NCBI GenBank assembly: GCA_003480425.1
Contig: QUJA01000021.1
Coordinates: 1-43,895, forward strand
Direction of reading: 5' to 3'
DNA: 43,895 bases
From: Firmicutes bacterium AM31-12AC
GTDB lineage: Bacteria; Bacillota; Clostridia; Lachnospirales; Lachnospiraceae
Shown one piece after another: positions 7,467 to 19,330 of the stretch. Position numbers and translations under genes: made by a program. Under the pieces are notes generated by a model, which was not told where the DNA came from, did no database searches, and saw only the letters and a list, made by a program, of their open reading frames with translations. The number at the start of each line of letters is the position of its first letter. Positions within the stretch are counted from its first letter, which is position 1.

Positions 7467-9976
7467 TCAATCTGCCAGCCTGATTCTCTTTATCATAATC
7501 AGCAGATGACGCACTGCCTGTTCCAATTCTTCTCTCGTCACTCTGCCTTCTTCGTATCCTTTTAATATCTGGCGGATTACCGGAGGACCGCCGGGCATTA
7601 CGATATCGTTTCCTGCCGCAACAGCGTCCGCGCCGTCCACAACCATATCCATATCTCCCCAATCCGTTACAACAGCCCCTTCAAATCCCCATTCCTCACG
7701 CAGGATATGTGTGCACAGGTCATGGCTGCCGCCGGAAAATGACCCGTTGATCTTATTGAAGGAGGTCATGATGCATGCGATCCCGGCATCTTTGACTAAC
7801 ATCTCGAACGGCTTTAAATACTGTTCTCTAAGTGCCCTTTCTGTCAGGATTGAGTCCACTGCATCTACATTTTTCCCTGCATTTCCGCGGCGGAATGTCT
7901 CCTGCTCATTTGCCGCGAAGTGCTTCGGGCACACAATAACCGGACGGCTATTCTGTACGCCTTTTGTAATCTCGCAGGCGCAGACCCCTGTCAGGTACGG
8001 ATCTTCAGAAAAATATTCAAAATTTCTTCCGCACAGCGGATTCCTGTGGAGATTCACAGCAGGAGCAAGCCAGACATTCACCTGCTGTTCTTCACATTCT
8101 TTCCCTACTGCATCTCCAAACATCTGCCACAGTTTTTTGTCAAAGGAGCACGCAATGAGCATCTCTGTTGGCCATGCAACACCGCCAATCCCGGCAGGGC
8201 CGTCTTTATAGAAAACGGACTTGATTCCTTTTTCCTCAATTGCCGGTGAAACATATCCCGGGTATCCTGTCGGATGGCTGTTTGTTGTCATAGGTTTTCC
8301 TTCATCATCAAAAATTGTAGATGGATCACTGCGGTCACCGACAGCTGCAAAGGGTGTGCCCGGTCCATAGCCCACACAGAGAGCGGCCAGTTCTTTAATC
8401 GACAATTCTGCCAGATTCCGTTCTTTTTCCCTTTCGGAAACGGTCGTTTCTGCTTTCGATATAGTCTCCTTGCCGCACTTTCTATTTTCCTGAACATCAT
8501 GAACGTCCTCCGGTGTAACAAAAATTATGTTTTGGCCGGATACATCTTTGTTTTGTTCAGTTATATTCAAAACAGAAGCCATCTCTGCATCGTTTTCTTT
8601 TTGTGTCAGAAATTCAATCTTACCATTGTTGCACTCTGTAATATTAAGGCAGTTTGTACACTGTTCTGCAAGGATTGTTTTTTCTACGCAAATCAATCCT
8701 TTTACAAACGTATCTCTGGAAGATTTTCCCATCTTCAGGAGATAATCGCCTGACTCGATGACCCAAGCGGCTCTTTCCTCATCATAAACCGCCAGTTCTC
8801 TCCATGGGATCCAGATCTTAACCTGCTCTTTTTCACCCGGAGCGAGGTCAGACGTTTTCTCGAATCCTTTCAATTCCTGATAAGGACGCTCCACGCCCTC
8901 TGCTGGATATACCTTAGACAGATAAATCTGGATTACCTCTTTCCCCGACATTTCCCCAATATTTTTCACATCGGCTGTCACCAGAATACCGCCGTTTTGC
9001 TTCTTGACCAATGCATCGCTGATCGCAAATGCAGTGTAAGATAGTCCATAACCAAAGGGGTAAAGCACTTGTTTTCCGAATGTATCGAAATAACGATATC
9101 CCGTATATATATCTTCCCAATACACGGTTACCGGACTCTTCGTAAAACCTGTACTTCCGTTTTCTTCTGACGAAAGACCGTAACTCTCATAGTCCAGAAT
9201 ATTCTCCAGATGCTCCTTATCCCACGAGAAATGATCTGCCGACGGATAATCTTCATAGTGTTCCGCTATAGTCACCGCCAGTTTCCCGGAAGGATTAATC
9301 TCCCCTGTCAAAATACCAGCCAGCGCAGAAGCCCCTTCTTCCCCCGGGATTCCAATAAACAGAAGGCTTTTTATGCTCGCATATTTTTTCATCCACGACA
9401 GATCAATCAGTCCGTTTACATTCAGGACTATCACTACATTAGCAAAATGGGTACAAATATCCTTTAACAGGCTTTCTTCTGATCTGGTCAGGTAATAATC
9501 CTCCGGCAGATGACGGTCACACTCTTCTCCACCGGAGTTTCTGCCGATCACGAAGATTGCTGTGTCTGTTTTTTCCGCCGCCTGAAAGATAAGTGTCTCC
9601 GGCACATCATATTCATCAAGCGGAGCCTTGTATTTCCCAAATATTTCGTACATGATTCCGCTGTTTACCATTTCGCTGACCTTCGTCCAGTCAAACTCAT
9701 CCTCTTCCGTTACCTGTTCTGCACTTGCTTTATACTCATAAAATTCTTTCAGCAGCGATTCAGGTTTTATCCCTCTCTTTTCACATTCTTCCAGAATTGT
9801 GCCGCACCCGGCTATATTAGCACCACCGGATCCATTTCCGGAATACAAAGTGCCTATCTGTGTCCTTCCGAAAAATGCAATCTCTTTCTTCTCTTTTAAA
9901 GGGAGTATATGATCCGCATTTTTAAGCAGAACAATCGATTCTTCTGCTATTTTCTGGCAATCTTTTTTTTATCCAT
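7467..9976 (-). CDS. Glycoside hydrolase family 3, reverse domain order (frameshifted at start)
   Basis: An enzyme of about 835 residues with swapped GH3 architecture. The C-terminal-type GH3 domain comes first (GRNSGGE, YPFGYGLSYTAF), then an Fn3-like domain, a long charged linker, and last the catalytic TIM-barrel domain (KDGPAGIGG, GRNFEYFSEDPYLTG, CPKHFAANEQE, and VVTDWGDMD with the nucleophile Asp). Beta-glucosidases with this order are known from Ruminococcus albus and Butyrivibrio. No signal peptide is seen, so it probably acts inside the cell. The ATG at 9976 follows AGGAG; its frame is lost in a run of eight A (9963-9970), and nine would restore ESIVLLKNADHILPLKEKK upstream of YSGNGSGG. 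It follows the canonical GH3 gene by 71 bases. Confidence 0.88.
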
Positions 9977-10047
9977 TTTTTATCCTCTCCTGTTTTCTCA
10001 TTTCCTGCCGAACCTGACAGCCGACCTGCTGTATAAATCTAACGGAT

Positions 10048-12506
10048 TTATAGTCTTACTTCCCGTGCTTTCGCATAAAATGCCCTTTCCATTCCATTGA
10101 TCCATTTATCTTCTGTGATTCGGTATGTTCCTTTTAACCGGATATCCTCAGAAGAACTTCCAATTTCTGCATCTATATCCCCTTTTTCCACCTTCCAGCG
10201 CATCTGCCTGTCAAGAAATGCTGACTGATCCGCCTGCACTGTAAATGTGACCCGCACTTTTTCTTCCGGCTCCATATGGATCCGCTTAAATCCGGCAAGC
10301 TCTTTCACCGGACGTGTCATACTTGCGAATCTGTCCCTGAGATAAAGCTGTACTACCTCATCCCCGGCACAGTTTCCTGCATTCTTTACCACACAGCTAA
10401 TCTGTACCGATTCTTCTGCTCCAATCTCTGCTGCCGATATATGAATTTCTGAATACTCAAACCGTGTATAAGACAATCCATGCCCGAAGCAATATCGCGG
10501 TGTATGGGGAAGATCCACATAGTTGACAAATCCGATACTCTCCTGCTGGTGCCATGCAGAACCGTTCGGGTGATTATAATAAATTGGAATCTGTCCGGCG
10601 TGATATGCCACGGATACCGGCAGCTTACCGCCCGGGTTATATGCACCCAGCAGGACATCCGCCACAGCCTGCGCTCCCGTTTCCGCTGGGTTCCAGGCTT
10701 CTATGATGGCATCCAGATATTGGTCTGCTGTGTCACTGGAGATTGGTCTTCCATCAAAATGAACCCCAATCAAAGGCTTACCACATGCAGCGGCAGCCTG
10801 AATAAATGCATCCTGACATTCCGGCAGATTGATGTCGGCAGCGTCCACACCTTCGCCCATGGTCGCCATAGAGCATGTGCCGTGCTTTCCTCCCAGAGTC
10901 AGGATCACAGCATCTGCTTCCCTGACTGCCTGCAGCGCTTCTTCAAATCTGCCTGATCCTTTCCGGCAACCGGATACCCGTATGCATACAGAATCTCCGT
11001 GTCTGTCATCCGCTCCTTCAGTTCTTCTAACAGGCTTCTGCAGTCCGGCTTCTGCAGGCGCAGGATATCATCAAAAAGCTCCGCTTCGTCTGACTGGATC
11101 TTTGTACCTGGGACATAATTCACCGGCTCACCATTTGGCAGCATTGCTCCGCTGATCTGCCCGGACTCCGGGCTGCCCTCTACCCCTGCGATGGAGCTTG
11201 CGACAGCGTAGACCGACTCCATCATGCACAGATGGGTATATCCGCCGAAGAACTTTCGGGCACAGTCTGCATGAGGCCCGATCAGGGCAAGCTTCTTTAT
11301 CTTACCTGACAAAGGAAGTATCCCGTTGTTTTTCAGGAGTACCATGGACTCTCTTGCTGACCGGAAAGATAACTCCGCCCCCTCTTTCTCTTCAAAAATC
11401 TTTTGACAGGACTCACCATCCATGGCGAACGGATGCTCAAACAGACCCATGCGGAACTTGGCTTCCAACACCCGCAGAACGGTCCGGTCCAACAGTTCTG
11501 TATCCGCCTGCCCGCTTCGGAACATTTCTTTGAGTTCTTCTCCATATCCGGTCGCTTTCGGCATCTCTATGTCCATCCCTGCTTCCATGGCAAGAAGCCC
11601 TGTTTCTCCGATAGTCTCCCCGATTCGCTGGACCTCGTGGGCATTGTTAATGCCGCCGTAGTCGCTGACACACAGACCGTCAAACCCCATCTTTTCTCTG
11701 AGAAGTTCCGTGAGCAGCCTGTGTGAAACGGAAGCCGGCTCGCCATCGATAGAATTATAACAGGGCATGACCCCTTTCAGCTCGGATTCAGAAATCGCAG
11801 ACTGGAAAGGCTTGCCGTATATTTCTTCCATGAGCCGGGACGGCGTATCACTGTTCGTTCCGTGAATACCGCCCTGTGAATTGTGAAATCCGAGAAAATG
11901 CTTGGCGACACTTTCCGGTCTTCTTCCGCCTGCCTCTGTTGTCTGGATTCCTTTCGTATATGCCGCTCCCAGAGCTGCCGCCAGAGCCGGGTCTTCCCCG
12001 TAGGTCTCTCCCTGTCTTCCCATGCGGGAATCCCTTGAAATATCCAGCACCGGAGCCAGAATGTGAGTGATGCCGCAGGCTGCTTCCTGTTTTGCCACCA
12101 CTTTGGCTATCTTCTCTTCCAGCTCCGGATCCCATCCTGAGCCTCTGGCGATTCCGGATGGGAAACTGGTTCCTTCCTGAATAAATGCTCCGCACAGTCC
12201 CTCCATATGAAAGATTGCCGGGATATGATGAGGGCTTTGTCTCATCACAGTCTCCTGCATCTTCCTCTGCCATCCGGCGGCCTCTTCCAGCGTGCCTATC
12301 CTGCGCATTTCCAGAGTACTCACCTGTCCAATCCCGTAAGGCATCTCCAAAGCCTGCTGTTCCATATCATCATAGCTGTCGCCAAATGGGAAAATGCAGC
12401 CAAGCTGCGCCATCTTCTCGTCTAAAGTCATTTCTTCGAGAAGTGCCCGTGCCCGTTCAGCCGGAGTTCTCTCGGTGTCTGTATATTTTACCTTCTGCTG
12501 TACCAT
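10048..12506 (-). CDS. Glycoside hydrolase family 3, canonical order (frameshifted)
   Basis: A beta-glucosidase or beta-xylosidase type enzyme of about 820 residues in normal order: TIM barrel (HMEGLCGAF, SRDSRMGRQGETYGEDP, KHFLGFHNS, nucleophile Asp282 in CVSDYGG), the alpha/beta sandwich (ALIGPHAD, then GEGVDAADINLP) and a C-terminal Fn3 domain (GDEVVQLYLRD). A frame break at about 10946 splits it; GCAGATTTGAAG needs one more T to read ADFEEALQAVREADAVILTLGG. The start ATG has AGGAG upstream and lies 16 bases after the GH78 stop. No signal peptide. The exact sugar cannot be read from sequence; with GH78 next door, a glucosyl or xylosyl residue exposed after rhamnose removal is a fair guess. 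Confidence 0.88.
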
Positions 12507-12522
12507 TTACTTTCTTCTCCTT

Positions 12523-15264
12523 TTACATCTGCGCATTCAATTCTTTTAGTACGGCTTCATAAACCGCTTTTACCTCTGGGGCAGAGCTGATTCCTTCAGC
12601 CAGAGTCATTTGCCTTGCATACTCGATCATTGGATTGTGTACAAGCTCCGGCAGCATCTCTTCCATCATCTTCATGCCAAGAGGTTCGTCCAGAATCTCT
12701 CCCAGTGTACTGTCCAGAGTGAATTTCAGCTCTTTTAAACTTGTGTTTGTGTCATATTCATACACATGTGTTCCCGATCCCACCTCAAAGGATTCCTCTT
12801 TTTCCGGCAGGAACAGATCCGCCCTCGTATTGGCAGGTACGCTGACCTCCACACGGATCTTTCCATTGCGGCAGCTCCAACAGGAAACAATCTTTCCGTA
12901 AGGAGACTCCAGCTCTGTCCTTGCCTCTTCGATTCCCCTTACAAACATCGGCTTTACATAAAATCTCCTGTATCCGGCTTTCGTCTGGTTTATACCGCCG
13001 ATTTTCCGATACATCCAATCGCCGATCGCTCCATTTGCATAGTGGTTCATAGAATTAAGCCCCGGATCCTGCATGGTGCCGTCCGGCAGGACGGCGTCCC
13101 ACCTCTCCCAAAGCGTCGTCGCGCCCTTATTCACAGCATACAGCCATGATGGCAGATCCTCTCTCATAAACAGGAGTCCGGCCGTATCATGCGCTTTGTT
13201 CTCAGACAAGGCATGACATAAATACGGCGTCCCTACAAATCCTGTGGTCAAATGATTCTGATGATCTTCTATATTGCTCACCAGCATTTGTACAATATTT
13301 TCCCTATCCTTTTCATATGCCAGGTTAAAATAGAGAGACAGCGCGCATGCAGTCTGAGTCTCGCTGACGATCCTGCCTCTTGCGGTGTAATATTCTTTCC
13401 TGAAAGAGTCCAGCGTCTTTTCACGGAGCACTTCATAATATGCCGCCTCTTCATATTTTCCCAGCACATGAGCCGTCTTTGCCACAAGCTCTGTGACGTA
13501 TATATAGTAAGCGTTTGCCACAAAGTAAACATCTGTAGCTCCAACGCTTTTATCTCCCATCTCACGATCCAGTGCCAGCCAGTCGCCATACTGGTAATTG
13601 GTCATCCACAGCCCGTTTTCATTTACATGATTGTGAATATAATCTACCCACTCGTGCATACATTTCCATGATTCTTCTAAAATACGTGTGTCTCCATACG
13701 TCTGGTAGACTACCCATGGTATGATCACTGCCGCATCGCTCCACGCCGCGGAACTGTAAGTTCCCTGTATGTCCGGTACTATATGAGGCACTCCCCGTTC
13801 CAGTGAAGATGCCGCCGATACATCCCTCATCCATTTTGTAAAAAACAGAGCCGTCTCCCGGTTGAACGCTGCTGTCCACGAGAATACCTGCGCATCTCCC
13901 ATCCATCCAAGCCGCTCATCCCTTTGAGGACAGTCGGAGGGGATATCAAAGAAATTATCACGCAGACTCCAGGAAATATTGCTCTGGAGCTGGTTCACTT
14001 TTTCATTGGAGCAGTGGAACTCCCCGGTCTTTCTCATATCTGAATGCATTACGCAGGCTGTAAACATCTCAGGTCGGGGATTCTCTATTCCCTCCACGGC
14101 AGCATACCGGAATCCATGGAATGTAAAGTGGGGCATGAGAACCTGTTCTTCCCCGTTTAAGATATAGGTGTCCTCGGATTTTGCCGTCCGCAGAGTGTCC
14201 GGGTAAAATACACCGTCCTGATCCAGAGTCTCCGCATGGCGGACAGTGATTTTCTGGCCTTTTTCTCCCCGGATTCTGATTTCTACAAGACCTGTAAGGT
14301 TCTGGCCGAAATCTACAAGTATATTCCCTTTGGGATCCGTGAAAACACTCTTTGCCTTCAAGCGCTCAGTCACCCGCACCGGTTCATTTAGCTGCGGCGT
14401 CAATACAGTCGAATGAAATACGGCTTCTGGCACGGCAGATACTTTTCCCTCTCTGATATCAGGGGCATTTGTATCAATTGTCTCTCCCATGTAAATCTCA
14501 CTGTAACGAATCTGGCCAGTACGCACATGCCATGTCTCATCCGTAGTAATTACCTCTTCTGTCCCGTCTGTATAACGCACATGAAGCTCTGCCCAAACAG
14601 CAGTCCGATCCCCATACCTGTCCGGCTTACAGTCAAAGCTGAGAATCCCTTTATACCAGCCATTGCCCACGGTCAATTCCAGGACATTTTCCTTTCCTGT
14701 CCCTTGCAGCCTGTCTGTCACATCATAATATTGATACTGCAAAATCTTATGGTAATCTGTCCAGCCGGGTGCCATGTAATAATCTTCTACCCTTTTTCCG
14801 TTCAGAGTAATCTCATAAACACCAAGTGCCGTGGCGTAAATGCAGGCAGATGATACTTCCTTGTCCGAAGAAAATTTCCGGAAGAATACCGGGCACGCCG
14901 TCTCCTCAGGAGGGAAATCATGTGTGATCATCTTAGCCTGAAAATCTCCGGTATCAAAAATACCTGTTGTAAAAGCTGTTTCTGCTTTTGCTCTATTTCC
15001 ATAATTGTCCCAGATTTCGAGAGAAACCTGATACTCCTGTTCTCTGGTAAGCGCTTGTCCGGCATAAGGAACCAGCACAGACTGATCACTCTCAATCTTT
15101 CCACTGTCCCAGAAGCATTTTTCTGCACTGCTCACAATCAGATGCCATGCTGTCTGCACCACATTGTTGTCACCTGATGCGATCTTCCATGAAAAGCGGG
15201 GAATCTTCACAGCCAGTCCTTTGGGCTGTTCCCTGTATTCTATCCTGAAATCATAAATTTTCAT
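12523..15264 (-). CDS. GH78 alpha-L-rhamnosidase
   Basis: A 913-residue enzyme, intact. It has the GH78 layout: N-terminal beta domains (MKIYDFRIEYREQP, PRFSWKI), a rhamnosidase N-domain around 130-290, and an (alpha/alpha)6 barrel with the signature DIPSDCPQRDERLGWMGDAQ at about residues 440-459, including the RDE acids. It hydrolyses terminal alpha-L-rhamnose from glycosides. The start at 15264 is chosen because AGGAG lies just upstream and MKIYDFRIEY is the usual family N-terminus; an upstream start at 15324 would add an atypical basic stretch. No signal peptide, so it is cytoplasmic. It lies between the transporter and the canonical GH3 gene on the same strand, suggesting that imported rhamnosyl glycosides are the substrates. 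Confidence 0.93.
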   Translation of the reverse strand: MKIYDFRIEYREQPKGLAVKIPRFSWKIASGDNNVVQTAWHLIVSSAEKCFWDSGKIESDQSVLVPYAGQALTREQEYQVSLEIWDNYGNRAKAETAFTTGIFDTGDFQAKMITHDFPPEETACPVFFRKFSSDKEVSSACIYATALGVYEITLNGKRVEDYYMAPGWTDYHKILQYQYYDVTDRLQGTGKENVLELTVGNGWYKGILSFDCKPDRYGDRTAVWAELHVRYTDGTEEVITTDETWHVRTGQIRYSEIYMGETIDTNAPDIREGKVSAVPEAVFHSTVLTPQLNEPVRVTERLKAKSVFTDPKGNILVDFGQNLTGLVEIRIRGEKGQKITVRHAETLDQDGVFYPDTLRTAKSEDTYILNGEEQVLMPHFTFHGFRYAAVEGIENPRPEMFTACVMHSDMRKTGEFHCSNEKVNQLQSNISWSLRDNFFDIPSDCPQRDERLGWMGDAQVFSWTAAFNRETALFFTKWMRDVSAASSLERGVPHIVPDIQGTYSSAAWSDAAVIIPWVVYQTYGDTRILEESWKCMHEWVDYIHNHVNENGLWMTNYQYGDWLALDREMGDKSVGATDVYFVANAYYIYVTELVAKTAHVLGKYEEAAYYEVLREKTLDSFRKEYYTARGRIVSETQTACALSLYFNLAYEKDRENIVQMLVSNIEDHQNHLTTGFVGTPYLCHALSENKAHDTAGLLFMREDLPSWLYAVNKGATTLWERWDAVLPDGTMQDPGLNSMNHYANGAIGDWMYRKIGGINQTKAGYRRFYVKPMFVRGIEEARTELESPYGKIVSCWSCRNGKIRVEVSVPANTRADLFLPEKEESFEVGSGTHVYEYDTNTSLKELKFTLDSTLGEILDEPLGMKMMEEMLPELVHNPMIEYARQMTLAEGISSAPEVKAVYEAVLKELNAQM

Positions 15265-15411
15265 TCTTGTCTTCTCCTTCCTGCCTGTCCATTTCCCTAT
15301 TACTATTTTCCGCCTATAACTCAAGCCGCGCTCCGATTCCGACGGAAGCGCCGGCTCTCATAATTACAATGTTTCTTTCAGCTTTGCCTGCTTCTTGATA
15401 ATATCTGTTTC

Positions 15412-16840
15412 TTATTTTTCAATGGTCTTTCCTGCTCTGCGCGCAGCGATTTCCTCGCGCATCTTCGGCAGCTTTTCTTCCAGATCGAATTTCAGGAAGA
15501 TTACAAACATCACAAGGTTGATCACAACCGGAAGATAATTTGAGAATCCATAGATGGAATATATCATGGATGTACTTGCGACTTCCAGCGTGGCATCATA
15601 TGCACCGATTGCCAGGAACGCCGACAGTATTGCTGCACCAAGGCCATTTCCAACCTTACTGCCAAAGCCGATTGCTCCGCCCGACATTGCCACCAGCTTC
15701 TTATCATATTTCCACTCATTGTAATCAATGGTCATGGATGTCAGCACGCCATACAGACTCATCATCGGAATCTGTACAAAGCTGCCTAATAGACCGGTCA
15801 CCACACAAACTGTAAAGTTCGTCGGTATAAAGCAGCGAATGCCTGCGAGTATCGCCGCTCCTAAGAGCCCGATGGAGATTGTCCTCTTGATTCCAAGTCC
15901 AGCAATAATCGGCTTGGATAAGATGAATCCCACTACGGTAGCCAACATACCTGCTGCTCCGATTATTCCGACCAGATTATCATTTCCGAAAATCCATTTA
16001 CAGTAGTATATACTGCCAGATGCCGCGATACCGCTCGTAACACTTGTGGTCAAGTTAAAGAGCAGGATGATCACCCAGTATTTATTCTTCAGAAGCATTG
16101 TCATTGCTTCTTTGAAAGGAACCGGCTCTTCCTCTTCTTCAGCAGCTCCCTCGGTTTCTTCTTCTTCGTAATCACATGCAAATTTGGCTTTGCGGCCGTT
16201 ATGGCAGCAGATTGCAAACAGAACAAATACCAGTACACCAAGTACCACGCCGTATTTGATCCATGCGGACTGTGTGCCGCCCAGCATATTTGTCACCGGG
16301 ATCGTGAGAATGGAGATCAGCATTCCAGCGCCATAATTGGCAACCGCACGGAACAGCCCGATACTTCCTCTCTCGCTCAAGCTTCTGCTTCGTACAGTCA
16401 TAACTGCCGCAAACGGGGTCGCAATAAAGGTATAAAGACCTGCGGACAATACCAGATTCGTAATCAGCGCGTAGATTACGCCCGGAATCTGTCCTGCCTG
16501 AATCGGTACGGTAAACATCAGAACCATAATCAAGGCTGCCGGAATAATCTGCGGCAGGATCCATCTGAAATACTTATGGTCGCCTCCTTTTGAATGATCG
16601 ATAAAATTCCCCGCAATCACATCCGTGAATGCATCAATCACCTTTGAGATTGCCAATACAATACCAACACTTCCGACAGCCAGTCCTACCTTGTCCGTGT
16701 AGAAATAATTGAGCTGTCCGACCAGATTCGCCATCAGCTAATGCGAGCTGTCCGCCGAGATCTGCCAAATAATCTCTTTTGCGCATTACGCGCCTTGCGC
16801 CCTGCTTGTCGTAACGGGGTGCGTTTTTGTCTTTTGCCAT
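15412..16840 (-). CDS. GPH-family (MelB-like) sugar:cation symporter (frameshifted near start)
   Basis: A membrane protein of about 475 residues with 12 predicted segments. The MelB-type cation-site pattern is visible in VIDAFTDVIAGNFIDHS, and the central cytoplasmic loop is rich in glutamate. GPH transporters import small glycosides or disaccharides with Na+ or H+. The start MAKDKNAPRYDKQ at 16840 has AGGAGG upstream. The frame changes at about 16737, between GGQLAL and MANLVGQLNYFY; two bases (for example GC) appear missing. It lies between GH94 and GH78 genes and has its own promoter-like sequence, so it is the likely entry route for substrates of the locus. Confidence 0.9.
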
Positions 16841-16901
16841 CTTTACTCTCCTCCTGTATCATTGATGATAGGTTTACTATACTGTTTTTCTATAGATAAT
16901 T

Positions 16902-16929
16902 ATTGTAAATTAATTTACAAAATTGTAAA
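16902..16929 (-). promoter_or_regulatory. Promoter before transporter gene, with 20-base-spaced ATTTACAAT repeats
   Basis: Minus strand TTTACA (16924-16929), 16 bases, TACAAT (16902-16907). The same DNA holds ATTTACAAT twice exactly 20 bases apart and a perfect palindrome TTGTAAATTAATTTACAA (16903-16920). The layout matches the main operon promoter at 21861-21890. It could be a plain sigma-A promoter, an AraC-type operator, or both. Confidence 0.5.
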
Positions 16930-16931
16930 TT

Positions 16932-19268
16932 TCATCCTCGTTTTATTAAAACGTCTATCCTATGCTGCTTAGCATCCTGATAGTCTGGTATCAGCCCGGA
17001 ATCGCAGATTGAACCGTCAGCATAAACCTCGGCTTTTCCATTCTTAATATGTTCGGGATTGCGGATGATAATATGATAATCCGCACCTCTGAAGTATCTC
17101 GTCACTTCTGCCTCTTCCCATTCTTCCGGAAAGCAGGGACTGATCCTAAGCCCTTCATAATCCCGTTTTACACCCAGAATACCTTCATACAGCCCCATCA
17201 TGCACCATGCGGAAGTTCCTGTTGTCCATGACTGATAGGATTTTCCGTAATATCCCGGGTTCGTGGAATAGCAGTTGGTAAATACATAAGGTTCTGCCCC
17301 GGACTTCGCCGACGGGTTCTCTTCGCTGTCAGGCATAATCTTTTTCAGCGTTTTCAGTGCCTTTTCCCCTCTGCCTGTACAGCAATCCATGAGGATCTTA
17401 AAGCCGGTAGCATGACAGTACACTCCACCGTTCTCAAAAAGTCCCGGCAGCATACCGGACATCCTTCCCACATGGGCATCATACTCCGGGTACGGCGGCA
17501 GATTTAAGGGGAAGCCAAAATCCTGCTCCATGCTGTCCACAGCTTCCAACACGTAGGCCAGCCTTTCTCTGTCCGCGACTCCTGCCAGTACAGCCCATGT
17601 TTGTGCGTTCAAATAGATTTTGCTTCCGGCGCTGTCCTGCGTTCCTACGTTTCCCTTGCTGCTTAAGGCCCTAGCATACCATTTCCCATCCCATGCATAG
17701 CGGTTGATATCTTCCTTCAGCTGTTCATATTCCTTCTCCAGAAATCCGGCATATTGTGTATCCCCCGCATACTCCATCATTCTCTTTAATTCTCTCAGAG
17801 CCAGACAGAACTGGTGGGACAGCATCACAGACTCTGCCTCCGGATCATCCGTAATATTTAAGGCGTCATTCCAGTCGGCGAAATAAATCTTCACCAAACC
17901 ATGCTCCCCTTTATCAAGAATTAAGCGATTAACCGCAGCCTTTACATGTTCCAGCACGGATGCTTTGCCGCCGTCCTGCCATTCAATCTCCGTATCAAGA
18001 ATTGACAGATCTCCCGTCTCCTTGATCAGTTCGCACACCGCCCAGATGATCCAGAATGGTTGGTCTGAATAACGCATATCATCATAGGGATACCATGTAA
18101 GCACTCCGTGCCCGTCCTGGAACTGATGGCGCAGACATTCCAGGATTTCTTCTTTTGCTTTCTCCTGACGGTAATTCAACAGCGCTACAGAAATCTGCAG
18201 GTTGTCACGGACACCTTTCTTTCCTACGATACAGAAATCTGCCTGCTTTTTTACCCAGTTGTTCATCATATGATTAATCTTTTGGTCCGGTGTTTTCACA
18301 GACAAAGAGCTAATCTTCTCATAGTTATACGTCTCCGACTCTGCGAACTCCCGTTCTGTGGATTCTGCATCTGCATACCGTTTTACTGCACTGCATGCCT
18401 CTTCACAGGAAGAGCTGATCCCGAATACCACCTGAATCTCTTTCTCCTCTCCCGGCATCAGCGTGATCTTATGCTGCAGCACCCCGCCAAGAATGAACAG
18501 CGAGGCTTCGGAATTTGTACAGTCTTTTCCATTCACGACAATATCCGGTCGCTGGAACAGGGCGCAGGTCGATGCATCCGGAAGTGTCAGTGTACTTGTG
18601 GAACCGCAGAACTTCGTCAGGTCACCGTCCCATGCATAAACCGGCTCGGATGAGGCCAGAAACCCATGATACAGTTCATGGGGCGCGAAGGGATGGGCGG
18701 AATCACAGTAGATTCCGTTCAGTTCCCGTTTGAATTCTGTCTTCATGCAGCGGTACATTTCGTAGTATCTGGGATAAGAGAAGCCTTCCAGATAGAAACT
18801 GACCGCAGAGAACATGCTTAACCTTTTCTCTTGCTCTGCTGTATTGCGAAGTTTCAGTGTCCACACCTCATGAAACCCTTTCTTGGGCACGAAAATCCTC
18901 CAGGATCCCTCGATTCCGTTTTTCCTTGAGCAAATCTGTGTGTGCCCGATACTATGTGTACAGCAGTAGTCTTCCACCTCTGTGTTAAGCGGCCCCTTCC
19001 CGATATTCCAGCATGTTCCGTCTGCATCATCTCTTAAATATACGTATCTGGCATCATCCCGGTTGATCATACACATATCTGCTTTTTCGCTCAGATAATA
19101 ACTGCGCCCGTGTCCTACCTGTGATATCTGAGCGCAGTAGCGGTCTTCATTCCACAGGTAATTATACCAATAACGCGGTGTTTCCGCATGATAGATCCGG
19201 CAGCCGTTCCCGTCCGGTGCGAACTCATACAATCCATTTTGTGCACTTTTCTTTAACTCAGAATTCAT
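16932..19268 (-). CDS. GH94 disaccharide phosphorylase (cellobiose-phosphorylase-like)
   Basis: A 778-residue intact protein of the GH94 family: an N-terminal beta-sandwich (RYWYNYLWNEDRYCAQISQ), a linker helix, then the (alpha/alpha)6 barrel with GVRDNLQ (~352-358), DQPFWIIWAV (~402-411), the catalytic-acid motif ADWNDAL (~464-470) and the phosphate-site stretch QSWTTGTSAW. Family members split beta-linked disaccharides with phosphate, giving glucose-1-phosphate or similar plus a free sugar. The second half of ADWND matches cellobiose and related phosphorylases, but the exact disaccharide cannot be told. No signal peptide. AGGAG precedes the ATG. It lies 62 bases after the clan GH-A hydrolase and before the transporter. 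Confidence 0.88.
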   Translation of the reverse strand: MNSELKKSAQNGLYEFAPDGNGCRIYHAETPRYWYNYLWNEDRYCAQISQVGHGRSYYLSEKADMCMINRDDARYVYLRDDADGTCWNIGKGPLNTEVEDYCCTHSIGHTQICSRKNGIEGSWRIFVPKKGFHEVWTLKLRNTAEQEKRLSMFSAVSFYLEGFSYPRYYEMYRCMKTEFKRELNGIYCDSAHPFAPHELYHGFLASSEPVYAWDGDLTKFCGSTSTLTLPDASTCALFQRPDIVVNGKDCTNSEASLFILGGVLQHKITLMPGEEKEIQVVFGISSSCEEACSAVKRYADAESTEREFAESETYNYEKISSLSVKTPDQKINHMMNNWVKKQADFCIVGKKGVRDNLQISVALLNYRQEKAKEEILECLRHQFQDGHGVLTWYPYDDMRYSDQPFWIIWAVCELIKETGDLSILDTEIEWQDGGKASVLEHVKAAVNRLILDKGEHGLVKIYFADWNDALNITDDPEAESVMLSHQFCLALRELKRMMEYAGDTQYAGFLEKEYEQLKEDINRYAWDGKWYARALSSKGNVGTQDSAGSKIYLNAQTWAVLAGVADRERLAYVLEAVDSMEQDFGFPLNLPPYPEYDAHVGRMSGMLPGLFENGGVYCHATGFKILMDCCTGRGEKALKTLKKIMPDSEENPSAKSGAEPYVFTNCYSTNPGYYGKSYQSWTTGTSAWCMMGLYEGILGVKRDYEGLRISPCFPEEWEEAEVTRYFRGADYHIIIRNPEHIKNGKAEVYADGSICDSGLIPDYQDAKQHRIDVLIKRG

Positions 19269-19330
19269 CTTTCTTTCAATCTCCTGTTTTATTATTTTGT
19301 AATCTCAAAGCACTCCCTTGGGAACTATGC

